Assembly: GCA_010015745.1 (NCBI GenBank)
Contig: ML978256.1
Span: forward strand, 50,093 to 114,092
DNA from: Setomelanomma holmii
Lineage: Eukaryota > Ascomycota > Dothideomycetes > Pleosporales > Phaeosphaeriaceae
Direction: 5' to 3'
DNA: 64,000 nt
A program made the position numbers and the translations under genes. Positions 11,161-22,616 of this stretch are shown here, piece after piece; the stretch's first letter is position 1; every line of letters starts with the position of its first letter. Under the pieces are notes generated by a model that was not told where the DNA came from, ran no database searches, and saw only the letters and a list, made by a program, of their open reading frames with translations.

Positions 11161-12497
11161 CTATTTGATCTCAGTCTTGGCTAGCGCATCAGCAAGATCA
11201 TCAACCTTCTTGTCCTTCTCTTCTGCCACATTACCCTCTTCCGCCCTCTGGTCATCGACAATCTGCCGCGCAGCCTTCTCCTCCACCTCAACACCCTCCT
11301 CATCACTACCCTCGCCACGCTTCTCTTCCTCATAACTCTCTTCCTCGTCTTCGTCCTCACTTTCGAGCTCGTCAAGCTCATCCAGTCCCCAGTATTCCTC
11401 GTCGTCCTCGCGCTCCCCGCTCTCCTCTTTGCGTGCCTCAAGGACCTCACGTAGCTTCTCGATGCTCGGGTGTTCCTCATCGAACTTGTTCCCGTTGAGT
11501 TCGACACGGCGCAAAGCAGGCAGAGAGGATGATGCGGCGGTCGCGAGGCCCTCGAGACCCTTGGCGTTGATATCGTTGAACTGGAGACGGAGAATTTCGA
11601 CCTTCTTGTTCTGCCCCTTTTCAAGAGCGGATGCCAGTGCGATACCACCCCGGCCGCTGAGCAGGCAGTCGCCAACACCAAGTTCGCGAAGTTCTGTCCA
11701 CCGACCGACCACCTTGCTGAGTGCGTTTGCGCCCATGGCTGTAAAGGTGTTGTCTTGTAAATCGAGCGTCTCGAGTTTGGTGAGGTGGTGCAGACCGCTT
11801 GTGAGGAGATGTGTGATGCCTTCTTGTCGAATGCCGTTCTGTGTCATTTTGATTGTCTTGACTCCACTGTTGGCTGCGTATGCCTTGGCCCACGCTGCCA
11901 TGCTGCCATTTTCGAGACGGTTGCGACCGCAAATGACGAGCTCGAGGTCCGGCACTTGCTTGCCCTCTTTGCGCACGGCCTCCTTCTTCTCGGCGAGGGC
12001 GGTGAGCGCATCTGCAACAAGCACACCTGCCGCGGGACCGAGACCGTTGTTGTTGAGGTATAGATAGCGCAGTGGTGTGTGCTGCGAGAGGAAGTCGACG
12101 AGCGGGGCCACTGTGTTGAGACCGAACGCGTTGTCGGAGAGATCGACTGTGTGCAGCTCGGGGAGCGTCAGGAGGGCGTTGACGAGGTGCGACAATGCGG
12201 GCGGGATCTCCGAGAGTAGTCGAGACGTGAAGATATCTGCGAGATTTGCGACCTATTAGTGTGTTAGGGCTTGCTTCTCCCTTCGATGACATAGAGGTAA
12301 ATTACCTTTAAGCTCTTCTTCGTCTCCAGCACCTTTGCAAGCGCCTCGCTAGCCTGCACGCCCAGTGTATTCCCGAGGAATCTTACTTCCTCAACCTGGC
12401 TGTTGTTCTTCAGATCCTGCATGTGTGGCTCAATGTCCTCGGCGGTGGTGAGCTTCAAGCCCTTGCCTTCGATCGAAAAGACCTTGGATCCTGGCAT
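11161..12497 (-). CDS. RNA1: Ran GTPase-activating protein (RanGAP)
   Basis: The cytosolic activator of Ran GTP hydrolysis, which keeps Ran-GTP low outside the nucleus and so drives nucleocytoplasmic transport. Exons 12497-12306 and 12252-11161 (53-nt intron, phase 0), 427 residues. The N-terminus MPGSKVFSIEGKGLKL is typical of fungal Rna1. It is followed by leucine-rich repeats (for example LHTVDLSDNAFG, LRYLYLNNNGLG, LETLDLQDNTF, VEILRLQFNDI, LRRVELNGNKF) and a strongly acidic tail (about 11290-11400) ending ADALAKTEIK. This is the architecture of yeast and fission-yeast Rna1. I chose ATG 12497; three codons upstream remain open but begin with TTG. It is divergent from COX17. Confidence 0.95.
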
Positions 12498-12894
12498 TTT
12501 GTGCAAATTCGCGTGTACAAGGTGATAGAGATACTCAAGAAGCGAACAGAGGAGGGGAGTGCCGAGGGCTGCAGTTGCCGTGGCTGTGAATCGAGTGTTT
12601 TGTCTGTGTTGGTGGGGTGGATTTGTTTGGCTAGACCCCTGCAGGATTCAAGCAGACGCAGGGCCTCGACAAGTGGCGGCCCGCGGAAGAGCGCGCCCAG
12701 CCCGATACCGCCAGGGAGCCAAATGATGACATGAGCAAGAAAGTTGAGCTTCCCGAGGCGATTGTTAAGCAGCTCTCAGTCCACAACCACACATTCACAC
12801 AGTATGGCATCAGGTACGCATTGCGCATGCGCACAGAGGTACGCTCGACACAGAGACTGATTGTAGAATTATAGCACCACCAACAGTCGCCAAC
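12498..12894. promoter_or_regulatory. shared RanGAP/COX17 promoter region
   Basis: A 397-bp gap between two divergent start codons. I see no other gene and no clear named element; it must hold both promoters. Confidence 0.5.
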
Positions 12895-13134
12895 ATGGGC
12901 GCAGACTTGAAGGACACCACCGCCGCGCCTGCAAAGGTCAAGCCATGCTGCGTACGACTCCGCATGACGATTTGCCTCTGTTCTAAGACTGATTGCATGC
13001 AGGTTTGCACCGAGCAGAAGGCCAAGCGCGACGAATGCATGCTCTTCTCCACCTCCAACGATGCCCAGAAGGAATGCGCCGGCCTCGTCGACCAGTACCG
13101 CCAATGCATGGCTGGCTACGGCTTCAAGATATAA
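12895..13134 (+). CDS. COX17: cytochrome c oxidase copper chaperone Cox17
   Basis: Carries Cu(I) to Sco1 and Cox11 in the mitochondrial intermembrane space for cytochrome c oxidase assembly. Exons 12895-12951 and 13003-13134 (51-nt intron, phase 0), 62 residues. Splicing restores the copper-binding KPCCVC motif: the Cys-Cys pair is the last codons of exon 1 and the third Cys lies two codons into exon 2. The twin CX9C helices are visible (CTEQKAKRDEC and CAGLVDQYRQC), followed by MAGYGFKI, the usual C-terminus. Length is normal for the family. Reading through the intron would destroy the copper site, which supports the splice. Confidence 0.97.
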   Translation: MGADLKDTTAAPAKVKPCCVRLRMTICLCSKTDCMQVCTEQKAKRDECMLFSTSNDAQKECAGLVDQYRQCMAGYGFKI

Positions 13135-13312
13135 GCACGTTGGGGATAGTGTACGCTTGAAGCGACTGTACAACACAGCATGGGTTGGCGCATAGCATTA
13201 GACGGACAATTGGCATTGAATGTACACTATACAAATGGCAGTGCTCTTCCCTCAAAGTCTAATTGGGGTATCTGAAAATGGCTCAAATATGCAAATGCTT
13301 CGAAATGGCGAC

Positions 13313-15109
13313 TCAAGAAGTCTTGCTCTTCCCTCCGCCAAACAGACCACTCTCGATCGCTAGTCGCCACACACACCAGAGGTAGCAGATGCCGAACCCT
13401 CCAGTGCCAACGATGGCGTTTGCGACCACCCACAGATCCGGCTTGTCAGTCGGAGGTTGAAAGGCGGCTTCGACCATGTGCCAGCCGACCATTACGACGT
13501 ACAAGTTGAGGTGTAGGATCTTGCTCACCAGGTACAGTCCGCTCCTACTACCTTCATGGTAGGCCGAAAAGGACACAGGTGGCAGGCCCAAAAGGTACGC
13601 CCACAGGAGGGTGACAACGAAGTAGGGAACGCGCAGTTCGTCCCGCTTGAGCAGTGGGAACATGGTCCAGACGCCAAGCATGTTTGCGAATCCGACCCAG
13701 GCGCGAGTGGACGGCAACAAGCCGTCTTTACCGCTGAGTAGGAGCGTCATGGGAAGCAACGGAAGTAGTACGTTCTTCTCGTGCACCTGGTATGAGCAGA
13801 GGAAAAATCCCCAGGAGACTGCAGCAAATGCAAGTGGCAATAACTGTCTCTTTGGCTTGAAGAGAATGATCAAACATGGAGGCAGGATGGCCAAGGATGT
13901 TGCGACAAGTGCTGATCGTTGCAGGAGCTCGATGGGGTAATGGTGAAGTTTATGGAACGTGTGAATGGAGCACCAGATGTTCGCAACTTTATCCTCGAAG
14001 AGCCCACGAGAGAATGGAAAGATGCGATGCACGGACTGACTCAACTCCAGGACAAATGGGTAATACCACGCATGCGTGTCCCATTGTATGGGCAGCGACT
14101 CCATGAGTGGGGGAAGCGGAAGCATGTCGAAGGAGACACCCTGGTAGACATCATAAGCTATGCCTGCGAGGAAAGGCAGATAGAGCACCGCGAAAGCTGC
14201 AATAGTCGTGAGCGCAATGGCCAAGAAGCGGACGATGTTGATTCGAGGGAACAAGCATATGCCGAGCAGATACGCAAAGACAGCTGGCGCATAGAATAGG
14301 GCCATCTGCTTGAACCCCAGTGCTCCGACGAAGAAGACACAGCCCCATAGAGGACGGCCAGCAACCATGCTGGAAAGCGTTGCGACCGCAAAGCCGAGCA
14401 TGACCGTGTTGTATTGGAAGTGTCCATGGTCGACCAGGATGGTGCCTGGCTGCATCAAGATGGCAACCAACGCAATAGACGATTCCCAAATGTTGACGCC
14501 TCCAAGGCGCGAGTAGCGTCGGAGGAAGATGACGATGGCTGGCACGTAGATGAGGTATTCGGACACGAGTACGGTCGCGCGCATGTACACCTTTAGGGCG
14601 GGATCGTCGAGCCCTCGCGACTCGTAGAGAGCAAACCATTCACGGCCAATGGCAGATCCACTTCAAGAGTCAGCTATCGCAAATACGACCAAATACTGTA
14701 CATACATGATACCCAGTAACCAGCTGTGGTACGCAGTGAGGGGTGGGTAGTCCAGTCCCCACCACTGAAGATCGTAAAAGTACCATTGCGATACAGGCAC
14801 ATGCTTGGTAACCTCCATCCAGTGCCTCTGCGCTTCAAAGTCTCCATGCATCGGCGGTGACTGAAATCCAGAGTAGCCCCACAAGCTTGTCGTCCATCTG
14901 AAGAGGCCTACGACCATGAGGATCAAGGGTATCGTGACCCATTGCGAGACGGTGCCTTTTGCAGGCCAAAGGAAGAAAACGAGAGGAAAGGCGGGCTTCC
15001 GTGCATTGGTCGATTCGTCGAGGTCGAGTGTGCCGTGCGTGACGAAGGCGAGGGATCCCTCTTCGATCTTTCTCCTTCGCCGTGGTTTGTGTCCTGTGGG
15101 AGAGGCCAT
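13313..15109 (-). CDS. ALG6: dolichyl-P-glucose: Man9GlcNAc2-PP-dolichol alpha-1,3-glucosyltransferase
   Basis: ER membrane enzyme adding the first glucose to the lipid-linked N-glycan precursor (GT57). Exons 15109-14706 and 14660-13313 (45-nt intron, phase 2), 583 residues. The luminal signature of ALG6 rather than ALG8 is clear: GYSGFQSPPMHGDFEAQRHW, then WGLDYPPLTAYHS. After the intron comes REWFALYESRGLDD and many hydrophobic segments (for example 14560-14500, 14440-14330, 14230-14160, 13900-13780). The N-terminus is basic (HKPRRRRK). The gene is divergent from nucleolin across an 834-bp region; its 3' end converges with COX17. Confidence 0.95.
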
Positions 15110-15943
15110 GCTGCGTGTGCTCGCAACTTCGGCTTCTCTGAAGCTCTATACAGATCTCCTCATGTGTCTGTCTGGATCTGCTCTCTACAAAGTCCGGTGC
15201 TTCACTTGGGCTGTAACAATGTCCACTGCTCACCGACAGGTAGGTCAGAATGCGCGCCGCACAGGACTCGTGGAGCTAGTGGCCGCAGTAGCGCAGAAGC
15301 TTTGGCCCCGACCCGCTAAAAAGTTGAAATCTCTAGCGGCAAAGCCTGCGCATAGATAAATGCGCCAGCCACCCAGAACTTTTTCCTTACAACCACCATC
15401 TTCAGCACTTTTTCCGTCAAACATAGCAGTTCGATAATCACTTGAGGGCTTTCCGAGGGCTTCTAGTGGGCTACTGAGGGCTATACATAGAGTACTACTC
15501 TGCATCTACCAGAACATTCAAGTCAGTGGGCATCGCGTCGAGTTTCCTTTACACACATATTCAGCGGGCACGTTCGTCGCTCGCAAGAGCACGACAAGAT
15601 CAATCTGAGGGCTTTTTGCTACTATGAGGGTTATCGTCTTGTCTTCTCGGCACTTGTGGGAACACGCCGCCTTGAAGCCAATTCTTCTGTGGGCTCCTGT
15701 GGGCTTTTCGTGGGCTTGAGGGATTTCTGCCTTGCGCAGTCTCGAGAGATACCAGTGGGCTTTTCGCAATCCGAGACATCCAGTTGAAGCAGGCTATCGC
15801 GCGTCCCATCTTGCATGGATATCGCGCACGAACGACGGCACTCGTCCCGCCTTTCGCTTCTTTCCCTTCGTCTTTTGAGCTCGGTCTTCTGTCCCCAGTC
15901 GCACCATACTGATACCTCGTAGATCTAGTTCAATCCCGTCACC
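15110..15943. promoter_or_regulatory. ALG6/nucleolin divergent promoter region
   Basis: No gene is seen in this 834-bp interval. It contains the phased GWGGGCT array listed separately, and a pyrimidine-rich stretch (about 15838-15900) that probably forms the nucleolin 5' leader. Confidence 0.6.
15444..15761 (+). promoter_or_regulatory. nine-copy GWGGGCT array upstream of nucleolin
   Basis: GAGGGCT or GTGGGCT occurs at 15444, 15455, 15466, 15476, 15607, 15689, 15699, 15710 and 15755, always on the + strand. Spacing within the two tight groups is 10-11 bp, about one helical turn. Most copies are followed by T or TT. The array ends about 180 bp before the nucleolin ATG. A transcription-factor binding array for a ribosome-biogenesis gene is the obvious inference; the factor is unknown to me. 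Confidence 0.7.
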
Positions 15944-17404
15944 ATGGGCAAGACCAAGGTTACCGACAAGTCCTCCAAGCAGGAGAAGAAGGCCGAGGTC
16001 TTGAGCGTCAAGGCTGGTCGTGTCACCAAGCCTGCTCAAACTCCCAAGGCTAAGAGCAAGGACATCGCGAAGTCTGCCGTCAAGGAGAAGAAGAAGTCGA
16101 AGAAGGCCAAGACACCCACGCCTGAGCCTGAATCCGATTCCGAGTCCAGCGCGAGCGAGGAGGACGAGGACAGCAGCGAGGACGAGAAGGTCGAGAAGAA
16201 GGCCTCGACCAAGGCCGCCACCAAAGACTCTGACTCCTCCGACAGCAGCGATGGAAGCGAGAGCGATAGCGAGGAGGAGAAGAAGCCTGCGGCCAAGGCC
16301 AATGGTGTCAAGACCAACGGCGTCGCTAAGGCCGCTGCGAAGGCTGAGACTTCGGACTCTGAGAGCGACTCGGACAGCGAGTCTGACGATAGCGCATCTG
16401 AGGCTGAGAAGCCCGCCGCTAAGGCTGCTAAGGCCGAGGTCAGTCTACCCATCCACTCGCAATTGTAATCCCGCTAACTCTCCCAGTCCTCTGACGACTC
16501 TGACGCCGACTCCGTTTCCGATTCGTCCGCTGACTCTGAGAGCGACGAGGAAGAGGCGCCCTCGAAGAAGCGCAAGGCGGAGACTGCTGTCGAGCCGGTC
16601 GTGAAGAAGACCAAGACTGAGGCGCCTGCTTCTGAGGGTATCAAGAACCTCTTCGTTGGCAGCTTGAGCTGGAACATCGATGAGGATTGGCTCCGCCGTG
16701 AGTTCGAGGGCTTTGGCGAGATCACCGGCTGCCGTGTCATCACTGACCGCGAGTCTGGCCGCTCCAAGGGCTTTGGCTACGTCGAGTTCGCCGATGCTGC
16801 CGATGCTGCCAAGGCACAGAAGGAGATGCACGAGTATGAGCTTGACGGCCGCCCGTTGAACGTCGACTTCAGCACTCCCCGCGAAAAACCCGACCAGAAT
16901 GCTCGCGCCAACAAGTATGGCGACAAGCGCAGCGCTCCTGCCAACACCTTGTTCCTTGGCAACCTCTCCTTCGACTGCACCAACGAGGGTATCCAGGAGA
17001 TCTTTGCCGAGTATGGCAGCATCACTCGTGTCTCACTTCCTACCGACCGTGATACCGGCTCGCTCAAGGGCTTCGGATACGTTGACTTCACTACTACTGA
17101 GGAGGCCACCGCTGCTCTCGAGGCTTTGAACGGCCAAGACGTTGAGGGTCGTGCCATCCGCATCGACTATGCTGCACCCCGCGCTGACAACGGCGGAGGC
17201 GGTGGATTTGGTGGTGGCCGTGGCGGTGGCCGCGGTGGAGGTCGTGGCGGCTTCGGTGGTGGTCGTGGAGGCGGCCGTGGAGGCTTCGGCGACCGTGGCG
17301 GACGTGGTGGTGGCCGTGGAGGAGGTCGAGGTGGCCGTGGTGGGTTCAGCACCAACCGTGGCGGCTTCGGCGAGTTCAAGGGCCAGAAAAAGAGCTTCGA
17401 CTAA
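15944..17404 (+). CDS. NSR1: nucleolin-like ribosome-biogenesis protein (Nsr1/gar2 type)
   Basis: Nucleolar protein for pre-rRNA processing and small-subunit assembly. Exons 15944-16438 and 16487-17404 (48-nt intron, phase 0), 470 residues. Order of parts: basic N-terminus; alternating Lys/Ala-rich and Ser/Asp/Glu-rich blocks (residues about 50-210) typical of CK2-phosphorylated nucleolin tails; RRM1 with LFVGSLSW and SKGFGYVEF; RRM2 with LFLGNLSF and LKGFGYVDF; then a long Gly/Arg RGG tail (17190-17360). This is the architecture of yeast Nsr1 and fission-yeast gar2. The promoter carries the unusual GWGGGCT array. Confidence 0.94.
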
Positions 17405-20204
17405 GCACCTCGCCTAGTCGTGCGTCTCTAACACTACGTTTGTGTATTTGTCTGATCATGTCGATGGTAAGTATTGAGCAGCGTGGTGTCTTCGTAAGGC
17501 ATTGCGGCGTATCTGGGCTTCGGCTAGCCGTTGATGATGCTATGATACCATATGGACGGATTTTCTCCGTCATTGGGAGGGCGTTCAAGGGTAAAAGTGT
17601 TTTCCTTTTCTTTGCGACCGCTCGCTCTACCTTTGGCCAGCGCAGTAGGATCAGCTAGTGTACAACGACAATCTATGCAATAATCTACCTCCTCATCCCA
17701 TGCAATATGTGGTGACTGTGTCTCATCGGAGTGATGCGTGAATGTGCGATTTGAAGAGTAATTCACGTAAGATCGTGAGGTTGTCGCGTTGAGGGCTTCC
17801 AACATCGCTTTGGGACATGTGTTGGAATTCTAGCTGCGGTTATCGCAGTTGAAATATTGTAATCTGCTTACGTGCTTTCAGACCAAGATGTATCCTTCCC
17901 AATGTGTCGAGTTGAATGCACGCCAGGCAAGGCTTGACGTTGATGTTCACGTTCAGGCTGTGTCATGTGATGGGTTGCATTGCTGGAGCAGGTGTGGAGT
18001 CGCTCATCTGCAGCCCTTACTCGAACATTGCCTTCTGCAGTACATTTCTTTAGTGCGAGAGAACCTGTTACAAAGTCTATGGCCAAGTTGATACGGATCC
18101 ACGGTTGCTGTATATACCAGAAGAAGCTCGATAATCGACAAAGGACCCCAGCTTGCGGCTACACTACTAATGCCTCACCCATTCCATCGTGTTGAGCTTT
18201 GCTTCCTAATTCCACTCTCTTGCTCTTATAGCGAAGCCATGCTGCATTGGGGGGTTCATGTCTTCGGACCCTTCACTACTAGTGCGTAGGCATCATTCAA
18301 CGAATGCTTCAACGAGGCGTATGAGCTTGCAAGTGAGCCTACTCTGCCACTCTTGAAGCGCTCCGTGATTCCACGCTGCTTATGCCTTTCAGGCAATCAG
18401 ACAACAACCATGTCAAGATCTCTACGAACACGATGGAATGCTTCAGCATAGTGACCGCAAACATGTGAAAGAAGGCTCTGGCTAGATTCAGAAGCAAATA
18501 AGCAAGTCGTCAATTTTGCAATATATCGAAAGGTGTATGCGAGTTGCATACCTCAGCACTACGAAGCAGCTAATGGAAAAGTCACCCAGGACGTTGAGGT
18601 GCATTCAAGAGAAGATGTTTTGGCCTACGACGAGTCGAAAAGCAACAAGATGGATGCAGCATGAAAAGACACGGAGGACGCGCTGGTGGCATTGGAAATG
18701 TACAAGACGACGGCAAGACAAATCCAGCCGTTTTAACTATTCAAGCTCGTAATGAGAGCACTGGTCTGAAGAGAGCAGGATAGAGGGAGTCCGCCCAAGA
18801 AAACGCTAGTGCTGGAGGCCTGCCAAAGGGTCATGCAGGATGAAAAGAAAAATGGTCAACCACTCAATTGGCCGATGGTGTAGAAAAGATCACGACACGG
18901 GGACATTTGACGTCCGTCGACTAAACGGTGAGGTGAAAAATGTACGATGAGTAAACCGATCGAGACGTGGCGAAGATGGGATGCCTTAATGGGATGCCTT
19001 AATGGGACTCTCAAGCTTCAACCACGTTGAAAGTGGCCGCGCGAACCGGGGAGACGGGAGCAAGATAGTCAAAACCCAACGTGTAGCGTCCTCAAAATCA
19101 ACTCTTCTAGCCCTGTCAATTACATGTGATGCCTCCAATGCTGGCCCATAGTATGAGGTTTCTGGCCCCCACCGGTTTCCGGTGAAGGTTTGACGTCGCT
19201 AGTCGCCCGGGAAAACTCGAGTACGCGGCCGCCCAGAACATCAAAACCCAATTGCGCGGATAGACCAAAGGGCGAAAGGACACGATAGTGCGCATGTGTG
19301 CAATTCTTTGCTGCCGGAGGACTGCGCTGTTTTATCTCGCCAACACGGGAAGTGGGTGCACTATTGAACTGTGCCGTTATGACGGTGTTCGGGAGGACAT
19401 AGCCACCGCCCATGGCTAAGCAAATTGTTAGCGCGACGTATCAGAGTTGCCCTTTTCTGACCGGAATTCTTTTAGGCTTAGCGACAGCCCTGCGCAATTG
19501 ATGCTCCACCGCTGCTTCTGTGTGATCGCGACTTCACCTTGCGCAAAATCGACGTGCAAAGAGCGGTCGCAGTGAATTGCGATGTCGTCTCGCCGATCCG
19601 CGCGTCGACGACGTAAGGCCCGCGCAAAGTAAAACAAGTTGGCGCACAATGGCCGTGTGGTGCTATTGTCGAATGGCTGCTCGTATTCACGTCGGCTAGC
19701 CGTGCGCGCGATGCTTACGCTTGGCACCTCCAGGCAACAGCGCTCAACGTGCACGAGGCGCATGACTTCACCCAGCTCCACGTTTCTTCACTCCTCGACT
19801 CCCCCGACAAACATCTTTCAACCCATTTGCACTCCGCAGCCTTCTTTCTGAGGCCTCTCACCCCCTCTTTCTGCGCCGCGCATCCGCCCTTTGTGCATCT
19901 CTTGCCGCCCGCCGCCCGTCTTGCTCCGAACTGCTGCGCCTTCTATATACTAGCCATACCGCTCCCTCCCCACGTAAAGGACTCTCCGCGCCCTTCACCT
20001 GTCTGCTTCGCTTTCTCTCACCTGGAGGCCCACCACCCCACTTCCGCTTTCCGGCCGCAACCCCGTCAATGAGAGCGTGACCTTAGAACTGCACTGCATC
20101 CACGCTTGATCGAAAGGATCCCCTCGGGCTCTGTGGTTCTACAATCGCCGTGACTCATAACCTGAGGCCTCTTTCCCAAGCCAGCTCGACCAGTCATAGC
20201 CATC
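17405..20204. other. 2.8-kb gene-free interval, long CT-rich leader of C2H2 gene
   Basis: No supported gene. From about 19760 to 20190 the + strand is strongly pyrimidine-rich (CCCTC and CTTTC runs), as expected for the 5' leader and promoter of the zinc-finger gene at 20205. A 13-bp tandem duplication lies at 18977-19002. Confidence 0.55.
18977..19007. repeat. 13-bp direct duplication
   Basis: TGGGATGCCTTAA occurs twice head to tail (18977-18989, 18990-19002), followed by a partial third copy TGGGA. It lies in non-coding DNA and looks like a simple slippage duplication. Confidence 0.8.
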
Positions 20205-22616
20205 ATGTCTGCACCCCACGGCCAGAGCAGCCACCCCCGCCGCCGCCCTCATAAGGGCCCGGCCTCTCCTCTCAGCACCCATGGCATGTCACTTCGCAAG
20301 AGCGGTACTTTCCACTCTCCGACATCCCTCTCCACCGACGTCTGCGGACTGGAGAACCAACCCTTCATGCCCCGTCGCTCGCCAACCAGCCCTGAGAGCC
20401 TCGAAGCGCTCCTCGAGCAAGACCCCAGCGTCCGTCGCGTCGCCGACCTGCTGAAAGACTTCGACAAGAAGATTGCCGGACACAGGGCCGCTGCCACGGG
20501 TGCAAACATCCTTGCCGATCCAGAGGTCCTGCCGGTTCCCAGCTTCGTCCTCGATAGCGCCACTTTCGACAGCACCCCCATGGAGATTGACTCCAAGCCA
20601 TCTGCAGCCGAGCGCAGCCCACACGAGCACGCTTCAGACAGTGGTCTGGGATCGAGCATTGCTGCATCTAAATACGGTAAGGGTCCACTGCAGCCGCCCC
20701 TCTTCGATGTCCCGCCTTCTAACATACTTAAAGACGCCCTTCGCACCCGACGCTCCAGCGTCCGCGAGTCTATCAACACGTCAATCACTACAGCACACTC
20801 TGCTGTCACGCGGTCTGCCTCGTCCCTGAGCGCTTCAGAGGAGAAGCACACTCTTGGCGAGTACGCTTGCAAGCAGATTCGCGAGTCGATCATCAAACCC
20901 ATTCTCGCTGAGGAGTCTTTGAAGGACTTCCATCCTTTGATCCACGACGTCCCCCGACGCATAGGTAACAAGAGTATCTGCAACCTTCGTGACCTCGAAA
21001 AGACCCTCATCTTCCTGGCTCCGGTAAGTGGTATCCGTCACCTTTCTCAGAGAGCGGAAGCTTATTGCATTTTCCGCGGTTTAAAGGAGTTCTCGGCTAC
21101 TGCGACGTCGTACCTACGCTTTTGCGAGCAGTCAATTACGCTTCTGCATACGACAGTCCAGCACCTCTCCGACCAAGACCAACGACTACCTTCCGACCGC
21201 CCGTACACTAACAACTACTTTCTCGATTTGGTCGAACAGATCCGACGATACGCCGCAATCATGGCCGCCACACGACAAAAGGAATCCAAGGGCGAGGAGC
21301 TCGACGATATGGACTACTCACGGTATGATCGCGCCGCGGACTTCTTATTTTCCCGCACTAATCAAGCTATGAATAGCGATGAGAAGATCACATTGAGTGG
21401 CGGGCTTAGCCACAACGGCCGTCCCTTGGAACTGGTCCGCGAAAAGAACGGCAAGGTGATGCCCATCGCTGAAGGCACTGAGAATGCCTACCAGGTATCG
21501 AAGCGTGGCCTGTCTGACGACGAAATGGACGTGGACGAAGCCGAGCGCTCCATGGCCCGCCGAAGGAAGTCCGACAAGCCAGGTGATGTAATGCACACTT
21601 GCCGCGACTGCAAGAAGGAGTTCAAGCGACCATGTGACCTCACCAAACACGAGAAGACTCACTCCCGTCCCTGGAAGTGCACAGAGGAGAAGTGCAAGTA
21701 CTTCGACCTCGGCTGGCCCACCGAGAAGGAGCGTGATAGGCACATGAACGACAAGCACTCTGCTGCCCCCGCGCAATACAAGTGCCTTTATGAGCCGTGC
21801 TCCTACGTGTCGAAGCGAGAGTCGAATTGCAAACAGCACATGGAGAAGGCCCATGGTTGGGAATACGTCCGCTCCAAGACCAACGGACGCAAGAAGGCAC
21901 CGGTAAAGAATGATCGCAGCCCCACCACTCCGCTCACTCCATTCATGAGCACACCTCAGTCAGCCACTCTCACCACGCCAGCCACTCCGTTCATGCCTTC
22001 CCCTCAAGTGCCCGTGATCGACGGCTTCGAATACTACGGCTTTGGAACACCGGCTATGAGTGTGCAGGCTTTCCAGGAAGACTTCCGTCGCGCTTCTGTG
22101 ACCACTGATGGATCTCACTTCACTTATTCGTCTGGCCACTCACCAATTGAGCCAACCTCTTTTGATGATGCCGTGACACCCGAAGACACTACCATCAACC
22201 ACAACGATGTGTTCAACAACTGCACGCTGGGAGCGAACTTCCCCACTGGCTTCCAGCAGCAGCCAACACCGGCTTTGAGCACTGGCTTCGACTTTGATCC
22301 TCTGCCGTTCACCACTACCAACATGGCGAACGGTATTCCGCATCTCTCACCCCTTGCGCAACCGGATGTGACATTGTTTTCCCCACAGATGCACATGGAT
22401 GAGGGCTTCGGTGATATGGATATGCAAACCTTCAGCCGGCCAACCGAGGACTTCACATTGTTCGACACTGCCCAGACAAGCAACATGAACATGAACACCA
22501 CCGCAAACTTCTTTCCTGATTTCAATCAGCTTGGAGGACAGTTCGACAACTTCTACACCGCTGAGCCCACAACAACGCTGGACGACTTGATGGGCAACAA
22601 CTATGGTGCGCAGTAA
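20205..22616 (+). CDS. C2H2 zinc-finger transcription factor
   Basis: An open frame of 803 codons from ATG 20205 to TAA 22614-22616. Residues about 465-565 hold three adjacent finger-like units: CRDCKKEFKRPCDLTKHEKTH, then a CTEEKC-C...H type unit containing FDLGWPTEKERDRH, then CLYEPC...CKQHMEKAH. The N-terminal half is Ser/Pro-rich with a conserved-looking region (LRDLEKTLIFLAP; RPYTNNYFLDLVEQIRRYA). The C-terminal 230 residues are Pro/Thr/Asn-rich and acidic, like an activation domain. 21024-21086 (GTAAGT to AAAG, 63 nt, no stop) is probably an intron that happens to stay in frame. Removing it joins LIFLAP to EFSATATSYLRF and gives 782 residues. Nuclear DNA binding is inferred; the target is unknown. 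Confidence 0.88.
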   Translation: MSAPHGQSSHPRRRPHKGPASPLSTHGMSLRKSGTFHSPTSLSTDVCGLENQPFMPRRSPTSPESLEALLEQDPSVRRVADLLKDFDKKIAGHRAAATGANILADPEVLPVPSFVLDSATFDSTPMEIDSKPSAAERSPHEHASDSGLGSSIAASKYGKGPLQPPLFDVPPSNILKDALRTRRSSVRESINTSITTAHSAVTRSASSLSASEEKHTLGEYACKQIRESIIKPILAEESLKDFHPLIHDVPRRIGNKSICNLRDLEKTLIFLAPVSGIRHLSQRAEAYCIFRGLKEFSATATSYLRFCEQSITLLHTTVQHLSDQDQRLPSDRPYTNNYFLDLVEQIRRYAAIMAATRQKESKGEELDDMDYSRYDRAADFLFSRTNQAMNSDEKITLSGGLSHNGRPLELVREKNGKVMPIAEGTENAYQVSKRGLSDDEMDVDEAERSMARRRKSDKPGDVMHTCRDCKKEFKRPCDLTKHEKTHSRPWKCTEEKCKYFDLGWPTEKERDRHMNDKHSAAPAQYKCLYEPCSYVSKRESNCKQHMEKAHGWEYVRSKTNGRKKAPVKNDRSPTTPLTPFMSTPQSATLTTPATPFMPSPQVPVIDGFEYYGFGTPAMSVQAFQEDFRRASVTTDGSHFTYSSGHSPIEPTSFDDAVTPEDTTINHNDVFNNCTLGANFPTGFQQQPTPALSTGFDFDPLPFTTTNMANGIPHLSPLAQPDVTLFSPQMHMDEGFGDMDMQTFSRPTEDFTLFDTAQTSNMNMNTTANFFPDFNQLGGQFDNFYTAEPTTTLDDLMGNNYGAQ

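Noticed and set aside
18516..18752. Possible remnant of a gene with EDALVALEMYK-like sequence, in an alternative frame
   Set aside because: It contains a stop, is short, and the resemblance to exonuclease-type motifs is too weak.
19120..19413. 97-codon minus-strand frame
   Set aside because: No motif, no codon pattern, and it lies in the presumed upstream region of the C2H2 gene.
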